Notes: generated by a model from the letters alone, not told the origin. Numbered from the stretch's first letter, positions 1 through 6,574 are shown. The stretch: DNA of 7,438 nucleotides from Actinomycetota bacterium (GCA_019348305.1 JAHWJQ010000099.1:1-7438), one strand, 5' to 3'. Made by a program: numbers and translations.

Positions 1-86
1 TAGGCGACCAGGTCGCTGCGCGGCACCTCGGGCGGCCACGTGGACAGCTGCTCCAGTTCGTTGTCGGAGAGGACCCTGCTGGGCAC
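1..86 (-). CDS. Tn3-family transposase, N-terminal fragment (runs off window)
   Basis: An open frame starts at GTG (86-84) and runs off the left edge after 28 codons. It reads VPSRVLSDNELEQLSTWP and continues with PPEVPRSDLVA. The pattern of a short basic start, then LS-x-x-E-L-x-x-L and an aromatic/Pro stretch, resembles the N-terminus (DUF4158-like region) of Tn3-family transposases. That comparison is from memory of the family and rests on few residues. It starts 24 bases after the stop of a tyrosine recombinase on the same strand, which is the tnpI-tnpA order of Tn4430-like elements. There is only a weak ribosome site upstream. The catalytic DDE part would lie outside the window. It could instead be an unrelated short ORF. 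Confidence 0.55.
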   Translation of the reverse strand, partial: MPSRVLSDNELEQLSTWPPEVPRSDLVA

Positions 87-110
87 GCTCGCTCAACTTC
101 CGTTGTTTGG

Positions 111-1057
111 TCAGATGTCGACCAGCACCGCCTCGACAGCCGCGTCCTTGTCGGCCTGGGACGGCAGGCTGTAGCGCCGGGTCGTATCCAAGCGCCGGTA
201 CCCGGCGATCTCGGCTACCAGGACCACGTCGGCACCTGAGCGGACCAGGTTGGTCACGCAGGTGTGACGCAAGACGTGGGCGGACAGCTCCAGGTTGGCC
301 TCGGCGGCCAGACGGCGGACCACCAAATCGACGGCCCGGCTGCTCATGCGCTTGCCCGAGCGGGACAACCACAGGGCCGGCGTGGGCGCCTCAGCGCCGT
401 CGGGTCCGGCCAAGGCGGCCAACTGGTCAGCCCTGGCCACGAACCACTCGTCGAGGGCCTTGCGGCACGCACTGTTGAGCGGTACCTCACGGTAGGCGTC
501 CCCCTTGCCGGTGCGGACCTTGAGGCGGCCACGACGGGCGGACACCTCCACGTCGGCCACATCCAAGGCGGCCAGTTCCGCCAGACGCAGACCGCCGTAG
601 AACAACACCATGGCAATGGCCCGGTCCCGCGCCGAGGGATGGGCCTCCACGATCCGCAGGAACGTCCGCTGCTCTGCTTCCTCGAGCGCTCGGGGGGCGA
701 CCTGAGCCAGCTCCTCGCGCAGGACTTCGGGCCGGCCCGCTGCCAGGGATCGGTAGAAGTTGTCGACGCCGCCAGCGCCTGGTTCACCGACGCTGGCGCC
801 CAGCGCTTCGCCCTCTTCACGTGGCGCTTGTAGTCTCGCACCGCCCAGTCCCGTACGTGAGGGTCGGCCAGGGCCTCGGGGCCGTGCTCGGAGCCGGCCA
901 ACCAGCCGATGAAGCCCCTCACCTGGGCCAGGTAGGCCTCCCTCGACCGCTCGGCCAGTGGTTGGCGCTTCAACCAGCGAGCGTAGGTGGCCAGCACCAC
1001 GTCAGCGTCTAAGCGCTCTGACCGCTCCGGTGCCGCCTTCTTGGACGCAGGCGCCAC
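111..1057 (-). pseudogene. Tyrosine recombinase/integrase (XerC/TnpI-like), broken by one frameshift
   Basis: Two adjoining frames make one phage-integrase-family protein of about 315 residues. The first frame begins at GTG 1057, preceded by AGGGAG, and gives residues 1-97 ending VNQALAA. This is the SAM-like core-binding domain. At about 767 the frame slips by one base: the second frame continues VDNFYRSL and runs to TGA at 111. The joined protein shows the catalytic set: Arg158 (GGLRLAEL), Lys185 (TGKGD), His261 and Arg264 (HVLRH), and nucleophile Tyr296 (TTRRYS). The usual second His/Trp is a Tyr (Y287, in AGYRRLDTT). The family cuts and rejoins DNA at inverted-arm core sites. One missing base at GGCGGC-GTCGAC would restore the frame. 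No classical slippery heptamer is visible, so this is either a mutation or a sequencing error. Its place just upstream of a probable Tn3-type transposase suggests a cointegrate resolvase (TnpI-like). Confidence 0.88.
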
Positions 1058-1116
1058 GGCTTCTCCCTGTTAGTGGAGCGGATTGGCCAGGCTACGACCC
1101 GGCTCCCGGGCACGTT

Positions 1117-1145
1117 GTGGAAGTCCAGCGGCGATGTACTTCCAC
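1117..1145. repeat. Inverted-arm site, candidate recombinase core (11-bp arms, 7-bp spacer)
   Basis: GTGGAAGTCCA (1117-1127) and TGTACTTCCAC (1135-1145) are inverted copies, 10 of 11 bases matching with the outer 8 perfect, separated by 7 bases (GCGGCGA). This is the geometry of a tyrosine-recombinase crossover site. It lies 60-88 bases upstream of the recombinase start, where Tn4430-type elements keep their internal recombination site. A further related motif, TTAGTGGA at 1070-1077, is repeated inverted as TCCACTAA at 1141-1148, so there may be accessory arms. The right arm touches the stop codon of the oxidoreductase gene. There is no T-tract, so a terminator is a weaker reading. Confidence 0.45.
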
Positions 1146-2143
1146 TAAGCGCATTTAGGAGAAACTTCTTCGAGCACCGACATCAGTTCCTTCTCGTAGA
1201 ACCGGAGGAAGCCTTCTTGGTCGGGGCCGATCTGGTGGATGAGGATCTGGTTGAACCCGGCGGCAGCGTAGGCGGCGATGAGGTCGAGATGCCGTTGGGC
1301 GTCGGGGCCGAGGGCCATGGTCTCGACGATGTCGTCTGGGCGGGCAAGGCTGAGGACCTGGGCGAAGTCTTTTGGGTGGGCGAGCTCGGTGATGGCTGTG
1401 CCTTTGAGGGCGGCGTTGGGCCACCAGTGGGCGGCTGTCTGGCGGGCTTGATCCTCGGTGGTGGCCCAGCAGACGTGAATCTGGGCGATCCGGGGTTTGC
1501 CGGCGCCGCCGGCGCCTTCGAAGGTGTCGACGTGCAGGCTGGATGGCATAACGCCGAAGAAGCCGTCTCCGATCCGCCCGGCGAGCTGGGCGCTCTTGGT
1601 TGAGGAGCCGGCGACCACGATGGGCGGTGGTCGCTCCGGAAGGGTGAACAGCTGAGCCTGTTCGACCGTGTAGTGGGCGCCGTGGTGGTCGACGGCCCCG
1701 CCGTCCCACAGCTGGCGGATGATGCTGACGGCTTCTTCCAACATGTCACGGCGCACGTCGGGGCGGGGCCAATGGCCGCCGATGATGTGTTCGTTGAGGC
1801 GTTCCCCGGTGCCGACGCCGAGGAAGAAGCGGCCGTCGAGCATGACGGCGGCGGTGGCGGCGGCCTGGGCGACGATGGCCGGGTGCATGCGGATGAGGGG
1901 GGCGGTGACGCCGGTTCCGATCCGGAGGTGGTCGGTGGCTTCGGCTATGCCACCGAGGACCGACCACACGAACGGGCTTTGGCCTTGGTCGGGGACCCAG
2001 GGGTGGTAGTGGTCGGAGATGCCGGCGAGGCGGAAGCCGACCTGTTCGGCCCGGACGGCGTTCCGGACCAGCGTCTTGGGGTCGTGTTCTTCGCTGGACA
2101 GCCAGAAGCCGAGCTCCAGGACGGGCCGGGTGGTGTCAGCCAC
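1145..2143 (-). CDS. F420-dependent LLM-class oxidoreductase (G6PDH-related family)
   Basis: This is a 332-residue luciferase-like monooxygenase (TIM barrel), closest to the F420-dependent glucose-6-phosphate dehydrogenase-related family. Signature stretches are ELGFWLSSEEH (10-20), ISDHYHPW (42-49), SPFVWSVLGGIAEAT (56-70), RIGTGVT (74-80), HPAIVAQAAATAA (87-99) and GVGTGERLNEH (109-119). In the family these shape the deazaflavin pocket. The substrate cannot be told from sequence. The GTG start at 2143 lies inside the end of the rhodanese-CBS gene (8-base overlap GTGGCTGA), so translation is probably coupled; no separate Shine-Dalgarno is seen. The C-terminal tail after FLRFYEKEL (VLEEVSPKCA) ends inside the inverted-arm site next to the mobile element, so the last residues may have been replaced at an insertion joint. 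The length is otherwise normal. It is a cytosolic enzyme. Confidence 0.9.
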   Translation of the reverse strand: MADTTRPVLELGFWLSSEEHDPKTLVRNAVRAEQVGFRLAGISDHYHPWVPDQGQSPFVWSVLGGIAEATDHLRIGTGVTAPLIRMHPAIVAQAAATAAVMLDGRFFLGVGTGERLNEHIIGGHWPRPDVRRDMLEEAVSIIRQLWDGGAVDHHGAHYTVEQAQLFTLPERPPPIVVAGSSTKSAQLAGRIGDGFFGVMPSSLHVDTFEGAGGAGKPRIAQIHVCWATTEDQARQTAAHWWPNAALKGTAITELAHPKDFAQVLSLARPDDIVETMALGPDAQRHLDLIAAYAAAGFNQILIHQIGPDQEGFLRFYEKELMSVLEEVSPKCA

Positions 2144-2816
2144 CGGCGGCGGCGTGGATCTGTTCGGGTCGGGCCACGCCGATGAGGTGGCCTGACAGGG
2201 TGGTGACGACGACCCAGGGGGCGGGCCGGCTCTGCAGGTTGGCCGACATCTCCTCGGCGCTCACGTGCGGCCGGTAGGTGCTGGGCCCTTCCTGCATGAC
2301 CTCGACGATCGGCCGGGTGTCCTCCAGGCCGAGGGCCTCGGCCCGGACCAGGCCGAGCACGACAGGCTCGGGCCCGGCGACGACGAGGCACAGCTCCCAG
2401 CTGCCGAGTCGCCCGCGGACCTGGGCGACCGTCTCGTCGAGGGTGCAGGTCGGGACATCAGGGGCGGCCAGGGTCGACAGGCGGGGCCTGTCGGCCAGGG
2501 TGCCTTCGAAGGGAAGGTCTTCGCCGATCCAGTCCATCTTGGACCCGACGTAGTCGTAGCTCTGGGTGAAGCCAAGGCGCTCGAGCCGCCACGCGGCTCG
2601 CGGGCTCATGTCTCAAAGCGAGTCGTAGCAGTAGGTGATCACCGCCCGGCTGGTGTCGAGGCGTTCGCCGGCGAGCTCGGCCACCTTCTTGAGCGGAACG
2701 TGGATGGCACCGACGATGTGGGATTCCTCCCACTCTGCCTTGGGCATCACGTCGACGAGCTGGGCGCCAGCGGCAACCAGCCGTTGGACCTCGTGGCGAT
2801 CGATCTCGGTGGGCAT
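2136..2816 (-). CDS. Rhodanese-CBS protein with in-frame TGA at codon 68 (candidate selenoprotein)
   Basis: Read through one TGA, this is a 226-residue protein. The ATG at 2816 follows GGAAGGA at good spacing. Residues 1-107 are a rhodanese-like domain: LVDVMPKAEW (20-29), GAIHVPLK (36-43), catalytic-loop Cys63 in AVITYCYDSL (58-67), then TGA (2615-2613), then DMSPRAAWRLERLGF and KMDWIGEDLPFEG in the same frame. Two CBS-like repeats follow (about 120-164 and 173-222). From memory of actinobacterial relatives, the loop reads YCYDxxCDxSPRAAW, so the TGA sits exactly where a second cysteine (C-x4-C) is usual. TGA is one base from TGT/TGC. The downstream frame is fully intact. Three readings are possible: selenocysteine insertion (a hairpin follows), a recent nonsense mutation, or restart at the ATG two codons later (2609), which would separate the catalytic loop. 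Rhodaneses transfer sulfane sulfur through an active-site Cys; CBS pairs usually bind adenosyl ligands. The gene lies 99 bases after the mer-linked cluster and overlaps the F420 oxidoreductase. Confidence 0.82.
2582..2600 (-). promoter_or_regulatory. Hairpin after the in-frame TGA, SECIS-like
   Basis: On the coding strand CGAGCCGC-GTG-GCGGCTCG forms a perfect 8-bp stem with a GUG triloop. It begins 12 bases after the TGA (2615-2613), with the loop 20 bases after it and G as first loop base. Published bacterial SECIS rules ask for an apical loop about 16-37 bases after UGA with a G in the first two loop positions, and this meets them. High GC makes chance stems common, and no selenocysteine genes are in view, so this is suggestive only. 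Confidence 0.4.
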
Positions 2817-2915
2817 CAGGTTCCTTCCGTTGTGGGTTCGGGCTGAGCAGGACAGCCGCGTTGGGAGGGGCGGGTACGGCGACGCCGCTCAGCTCAGGAT
2901 TGGCGCCATCGATTG
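2817..2915. other. Gap between MerC-like gene and rhodanese gene
   Basis: This is 99 bases without a gene. It holds the rhodanese Shine-Dalgarno (GGAAGGA, about 2822-2828 on the minus strand) and a widely spaced GCTGAGC/GCTCAGC inverted pair (2842-2848 and 2887-2893). I see no convincing terminator or -35/-10 pair. The rhodanese genes may be read through from the mer cluster or from an unrecognised promoter here. Confidence 0.4.
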
Positions 2916-3338
2916 TCATGGCAGTCGTGGTTGGCCGGGCGAGGCGCCTCCGGACCCGGCGACCCATTCCAGGGCGGGGAGGAGACCGAACCGGGTGACG
3001 AGCCAGGCGGCGGCGGCCACCATCACCAGTGTCACCCCGGCCCGCAGCGGCGCCGCAGCCCGCTGGCAACGGCGGGCCCGGCGCCGCTCGAGGACTGCGG
3101 CGAGGACGGCGGCGACGGCAAGCCCGGCCAGCCACCAACGCAGGGGCAGGGCTGTGGTCAAGCCCACGCCGGCGGCGGCGCCGACACAGCCGAGGCAACC
3201 CGCGACTAGTGCCGGCCCGATGAGGGGGATGGCGGTGAGAAGCCCGGCGACGACCCCGAGCTCACCCGTCCCCATGGGACCGTTCCCGTCCCGGTCCGCC
3301 TGCTCGACGGGAGGCGACCCCACGTCCCTGGCGGTCAA
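2916..3338 (-). CDS. Small MerC-like multi-span membrane protein with CxxC
   Basis: A protein of up to 140 residues with three to four hydrophobic spans: about 26-47, 48-64, 67-85 and 100-120. Cys48 and Cys51 (AGCLGCVG) sit within the membrane region and Cys91 lies in a basic loop (RRRARRC). MerC-type mercury transporters have four spans with a close Cys pair in the first. The pattern fits but the sequence match is loose, so the transporter role is inference. The frame opens at TTG 3338, overlapping the CcdA stop by four bases (TTGA). A later ATG at 3275 (residue 22) is an alternative start, just before the first span. In the operon it follows merT-like, tlpA and ccdA, so a role in metal uptake or membrane thiol chemistry is plausible. 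Confidence 0.7.
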   Translation of the reverse strand: MTARDVGSPPVEQADRDGNGPMGTGELGVVAGLLTAIPLIGPALVAGCLGCVGAAAGVGLTTALPLRWWLAGLAVAAVLAAVLERRRARRCQRAAAPLRAGVTLVMVAAAAWLVTRFGLLPALEWVAGSGGASPGQPRLP

Positions 3339-4264
3339 CGTTCGATCACCGCAGGCGAGGCCGCCGGCGCCAGGTCTTCGGCTGCCGGAGCGGCGGTGGC
3401 GCGGGGCGCGACGGGGCGTCGGCCGAGGAGGGCGATGGTGGCTGCGGTGGCGATGACGCCGCCGAAGAGCACCAGCGTGCGTGGCCAGCCGAGGGTCTGG
3501 AACCAGCCGGTGGCGACGGCGGAGAGGTCCTCGACGAAGCGAGCTGGCCCGGGGCCGGTTGCCTGGCCCGGGTCGGTCCCGAGGTTGAACGCCCAGTAGT
3601 AGACGATGTACCCGCCGGCGACGACGAGCAGGCCGCCGGCAACCCGGTTGAGGTAGCGGGCGAAGCTACGGATGCGCCGCACCAGGGAGTGGTGGGCGAC
3701 AGCGACCGCCACGGTCACCGTCAACAGCACCACGCTCATCCCGGCCGCGTACACGGCGAAGGTGACGATGCCGGAGGCGACGTCGCTGCGGGTGAAGGTG
3801 GAGGCGACCACGACCAGGAAGACGGGCAGCGTGCACGACAGCGAGGCCACGGCGTACGAGGCGCCGAAGGCGACCATCGACCGCAGCTGGCGGGTCCGGG
3901 TGTCGGCGTGGGGTTTGGGGAGGGCGACGGTGATCTCGCGTCCGGTGAGGAGGGCGACGCCGAGCCCGACCAGGGGCACGCCGATGATCATGGCCACCCA
4001 CGGGACGTAGTCGATGAAACTGCGGACGCCGGCGGTGACGAGTGCTCCGGTGGCGACGAACACCACAAGGAACCCGACCGACACGGTAGCGCCGACGACA
4101 AGGGCACGGCCCAGGCGGGTGGCGACGGTGGCGGGCTGGTCAGCAGGGCCGCCCTCGACCCCGATGTACCAGGACAGGTAGGCGGGGAGCATGGCGAACC
4201 CGCACGGGTTGACCGTCGCCACCAGCCCGGCGGTGAAGGCCAACGCCAGTGGGGCGTCGATCAT
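3335..4264 (-). CDS. ccdA: CcdA/DsbD-type membrane thiol-disulfide transporter
   Basis: A 309-residue membrane protein of the cytochrome c biogenesis CcdA/DsbD transmembrane family, which passes electrons from cytoplasmic thioredoxin across the membrane to extracytoplasmic thiols. The hallmark cysteines are present: Cys21 in NPCGFAMLPAYLSWY (19-33) and Cys144 in SLSCTLPVF (141-149). Each starts a three-span half: 7-30, 54-80 and 88-107; then 131-155, 163-190 and 207-227. An extra hydrophobic span near 263-281 and an Ala/Pro-rich tail follow. The ATG overlaps the stop of the upstream thioredoxin gene (ATGA), so the two are translationally coupled and likely partners. Some relatives serve heme maturation, but no cytochrome genes are nearby; the setting is mercury resistance. 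Confidence 0.92.
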   Translation of the reverse strand: MIDAPLALAFTAGLVATVNPCGFAMLPAYLSWYIGVEGGPADQPATVATRLGRALVVGATVSVGFLVVFVATGALVTAGVRSFIDYVPWVAMIIGVPLVGLGVALLTGREITVALPKPHADTRTRQLRSMVAFGASYAVASLSCTLPVFLVVVASTFTRSDVASGIVTFAVYAAGMSVVLLTVTVAVAVAHHSLVRRIRSFARYLNRVAGGLLVVAGGYIVYYWAFNLGTDPGQATGPGPARFVEDLSAVATGWFQTLGWPRTLVLFGGVIATAATIALLGRRPVAPRATAAPAAEDLAPAASPAVIER

Positions 4265-4872
4265 GACAACAGGACCTTGTCGATCCGGTCCCGCAGCTCG
4301 TCGGCGGACAGCTCGCCACTGTTCACGTCGACGACCTTGCCGCCGGCGTCGATGAACACGGTGGTGGGCATGGCCACCGCCCCGAAAGACTGGAACAGCT
4401 TCCCGTCGGGGTCGCGGGCGACGGTGAAGGTGATGCCGGTCTGCTCGACGACCCGCTGACCGGCGCGGACACTGTCCTGGAGGTTGACGCCCAAAAACCC
4501 GACCTGACCTTGGAGGTCCTGTCCGACGCGCTCGAACCCGGGCAGCTCAGCCAGGCACGGCGTGCACCACGAGGCAAAGAAGTTCACCACCAGCGGCTTG
4601 CCCCGGTAGGCCTCGAACGTGCCGCTGCCCCCGTTGAGGAGCTCGAACGCCCGGTCCTCGCCCGCCTGGCCGGTCGAGGCCTGCTTGGTGGTGCCGGATC
4701 CGCCGGTGGCCACGACGAGGGCGAGGGCGATCGCCGCCAAGGCGATGGCACCGCCGGCGTACCACCGCTTGCGGCCACGGCCCGCATCCGCGGTCCGGGT
4801 GGCGGCCGCATCCGCCCGTGGCCTTGCCGTCCCGTCGGTGCGGGTGGGCCGGTTCCGGGGGGACCTGGTCAT
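4261..4872 (-). CDS. Membrane-anchored TlpA-like thioredoxin
   Basis: A 203-residue protein with a basic N-terminus, one hydrophobic segment (about 38-55) that works as an anchor or uncleaved signal, then a TlpA/ResA-type thioredoxin fold outside the membrane. The active site is WCTPC (Cys103, Cys106) in VVNFFASWCTPCLAELPGF, with the cis-proline in AVAMPTTVFID (Pro169). The family reduces or exchanges disulfides on secreted or membrane partners. Four-base overlaps tie it to the MerT-like gene before it and ccdA after it. The likely route is CcdA handing electrons to this protein. With no MerP seen, its CxxC could also scavenge Hg(II) or keep the transporter cysteines reduced; that is inference. 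Confidence 0.92.
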   Translation of the reverse strand: MTRSPRNRPTRTDGTARPRADAAATRTADAGRGRKRWYAGGAIALAAIALALVVATGGSGTTKQASTGQAGEDRAFELLNGGSGTFEAYRGKPLVVNFFASWCTPCLAELPGFERVGQDLQGQVGFLGVNLQDSVRAGQRVVEQTGITFTVARDPDGKLFQSFGAVAMPTTVFIDAGGKVVDVNSGELSADELRDRIDKVLLS

Positions 4873-5132
4873 CGCGACGTGGTGTGGTCGGCGGACTCAG
4901 GCTGCCTGCCCGCCGACGAGCCGACCTCGCAGCTGCGTGCTGCCCGGTGCCGGCGCCAACCCCAGACGGCGAGGACTGCGCCGGCGGCGACGGCGACGCC
5001 GCTGCCCAGCGCCAGTCCGGCGGCACCCAGGGTGACGCCGGCGCCGAGGAGGAGCGGGAGGCTGCAGCACACCACCGCGCCGCTGATGATGGCGGCCAAG
5101 CCGCCGGCTAATGCTTTCTGGTCGTTGGGCAT
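4869..5132 (-). CDS. Short MerT/MerF-like mercuric ion membrane transporter
   Basis: An 87-residue protein starting at ATG 5132 (AAAAGG five bases upstream; a longer frame to 5189 exists but overlaps the merA end region and lacks such a site). Two hydrophobic spans (about 8-33 and 37-58) are followed by a basic, Cys-containing tail (Cys68). The first span has the paired cysteines of mercury transporters, Cys22-Cys23 followed by SLP. The stretch ALAGGLAAI resembles the same place in MerT (GGLAAI before its CC, from memory). MerT has three spans and MerF two; this has two, so it is MerF-sized with a MerT-like first helix. The family brings Hg(II) in to MerA. It lies 41 bases after merA and overlaps the thioredoxin gene by four bases (ATGA). 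Confidence 0.75.
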   Translation of the reverse strand: MPNDQKALAGGLAAIISGAVVCCSLPLLLGAGVTLGAAGLALGSGVAVAAGAVLAVWGWRRHRAARSCEVGSSAGRQPESADHTTSR

Positions 5133-5173
5133 CGGTACCTTTTGCGGGTTGGGGTGGTGGATGAAACGGGATT

Positions 5174-6574
5174 TCAAGCCGCGCAGCACGAGAGCTTCTT
5201 GACGTCACCCTTGAAGGACTGGGCCACCAGCTTCAGGGCCTCGCTCATCGTCAGGTACGGCGCCCAGGTGTCGGCCAGGTCCTCGACGGTGAGGCCGAAG
5301 CGAATGGCGTACACGCCGGCCAGCATCACGTCGCCGGCTCCTTCGGCCAGGGCGTGGACGCCGAGGACCTTACCGGTGGTGGTCTCAGCGACGAGCTTGA
5401 TCGCCCCCCGGGTGTCGCGGTTGGCCAACGCTCGGGGAACGTGCTCGAGCTCCAGGACCCGGCTGGTGACGTCGAGGCCGGCCGCTTCGGCGTCGGACGC
5501 GGTGAGGCCGGCGCTGGCGAGGACCGGGTCGGTGAAGATCACCGACGGCAGCCCGGTGTAGTCCATCCGCCGGGAGGTGCCGGAGACGGCGTTCTCGGCG
5601 GCCAGGTTGCCCTGGGCGGCGGCCACGTACACGAACTGGGGGCCGCCGGTGACATCTCCGGCGGCGAGGACACGGGGATTGGAGGTGCGCAGCTCACCGT
5701 CGACAGCCACGAACCCGGCGTCGTCGAGCTTTACGCCAGCGGCGTCCAGGTTGAGGGCCTCCACCCGAGGGCTGCGGCCGACGGCGACCAGGACGGTGTC
5801 GGTGGGCAGGCGGGTACCGTCGGCGCACACCACCACGGTCTCGGCGCCGACGCGTTCCACCGCCACCGCCCGGCCAGCGACGACGTCGATCCCTTCGTCG
5901 GCGAAGACCCGGCCGATCCAGGCGGCCAGCTCTGGCTCCGCTCCGGGCGCCAGCCGGCCGACGACGGTGACCTTGGCGCCCAGGCGAGCCAGAAGCTGAC
6001 TCTGCTCCATGCCCACGAACCCACCACCGATCGTCACCACCCGGCCCGGCACGTTGGTCAGCTCCATGGCCGTGGTCGACGTCAGGTACCCGGCCTCGAC
6101 CAGGCCGGGCAAATCCGGGACCTTGGGCTCAGCACCGGTGGCCACCACATACGATGTCGCCCGAAGCGGTTCCCCGTTCACCTCGAGGGTGTCGGCGTCC
6201 ACGAAACGGGCCTCGCCCTGGAGGATCTCGAAGTCGTAGGCGGCGGCGACCTCCACGTACTTGGCCTGGCGGAGCTGGCCGACCAGCTCATCCTTCTGTG
6301 CCACCAGCGCGTCCATGTCCGCCCGACCGGCCTGGGTGGGGAGGCCAGCAAAGGGATGGGATGCGGCCGTGTGCCGGGCGTCGGCCCCGGCCAGCAGCGT
6401 CTTGGACGGCACGCAACCGACATTCACGCACGTCCCGCCTACCGTGGCCCGCTCCACCATGACAACCCGGGCGCCCAGGTTCGAGGCTCGGATGGCGGCC
6501 CCGAAGGCCGCACCCCCCGACCCCACGACCGCCAGGTCGTAGTCGCCGTCGACCTGGGCCCCGACCGGGGCCAT
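5174..6574 (-). CDS. merA: Mercuric reductase MerA
   Basis: A 466-residue FAD/NAD(P)H disulfide oxidoreductase that reduces Hg(II) to volatile Hg(0) in the cytoplasm. It shows the FAD-binding VVGSGGAAFGA (16-26), redox-active GGTCVNVGCVPSK (Cys49, Cys54), the ATGA motif (145-148), NADPH-binding IGGGFVGME (182-190), FAD-binding AAGDV (304-308), and a C-terminal Cys463-Cys464 pair (LSCCAA) that marks MerA against related reductases. It lacks the N-terminal MerP-like metal domain, as in Streptomyces-type enzymes. The start chosen is ATG 6574: AAAGGAG lies just upstream and the merR stop overlaps it by one base (TGATG). A longer frame reaching 6739 runs through merR and is not real. It is co-transcribed from the merR promoter. 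Confidence 0.97.
   Translation of the reverse strand: MAPVGAQVDGDYDLAVVGSGGAAFGAAIRASNLGARVVMVERATVGGTCVNVGCVPSKTLLAGADARHTAASHPFAGLPTQAGRADMDALVAQKDELVGQLRQAKYVEVAAAYDFEILQGEARFVDADTLEVNGEPLRATSYVVATGAEPKVPDLPGLVEAGYLTSTTAMELTNVPGRVVTIGGGFVGMEQSQLLARLGAKVTVVGRLAPGAEPELAAWIGRVFADEGIDVVAGRAVAVERVGAETVVVCADGTRLPTDTVLVAVGRSPRVEALNLDAAGVKLDDAGFVAVDGELRTSNPRVLAAGDVTGGPQFVYVAAAQGNLAAENAVSGTSRRMDYTGLPSVIFTDPVLASAGLTASDAEAAGLDVTSRVLELEHVPRALANRDTRGAIKLVAETTTGKVLGVHALAEGAGDVMLAGVYAIRFGLTVEDLADTWAPYLTMSEALKLVAQSFKGDVKKLSCCAA

Noticed and set aside
760..772. Programmed frameshift in the recombinase
   Set aside because: No slippery heptamer, stimulatory hairpin or internal Shine-Dalgarno is evident; a single-base loss explains it better.
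1058..1180. Tn3-type terminal inverted repeat (GGGG...TAAG) near the recombinase
   Set aside because: I looked for it on both strands. CTAAG at 1145-1149 has no GGGG partner at 38 bp in the right orientation, so no transposon end can be called here.
2265..2846. 193-residue plus-strand frame opposite the rhodanese-CBS gene
   Set aside because: Shadow of the CBS region; no ribosome site or recognisable domain.
2842..2893. GCTGAGC/GCTCAGC pair as a terminator between the mer cluster and rhodanese
   Set aside because: The loop would be 38 bases and no T-tract follows, so terminator function is not supported.
2458..3198. 246-residue minus-strand frame spanning the gap before the rhodanese gene
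   Set aside because: Arg/Pro-rich shadow frame that overlaps both the MerC-like and rhodanese genes, each of which has better evidence.
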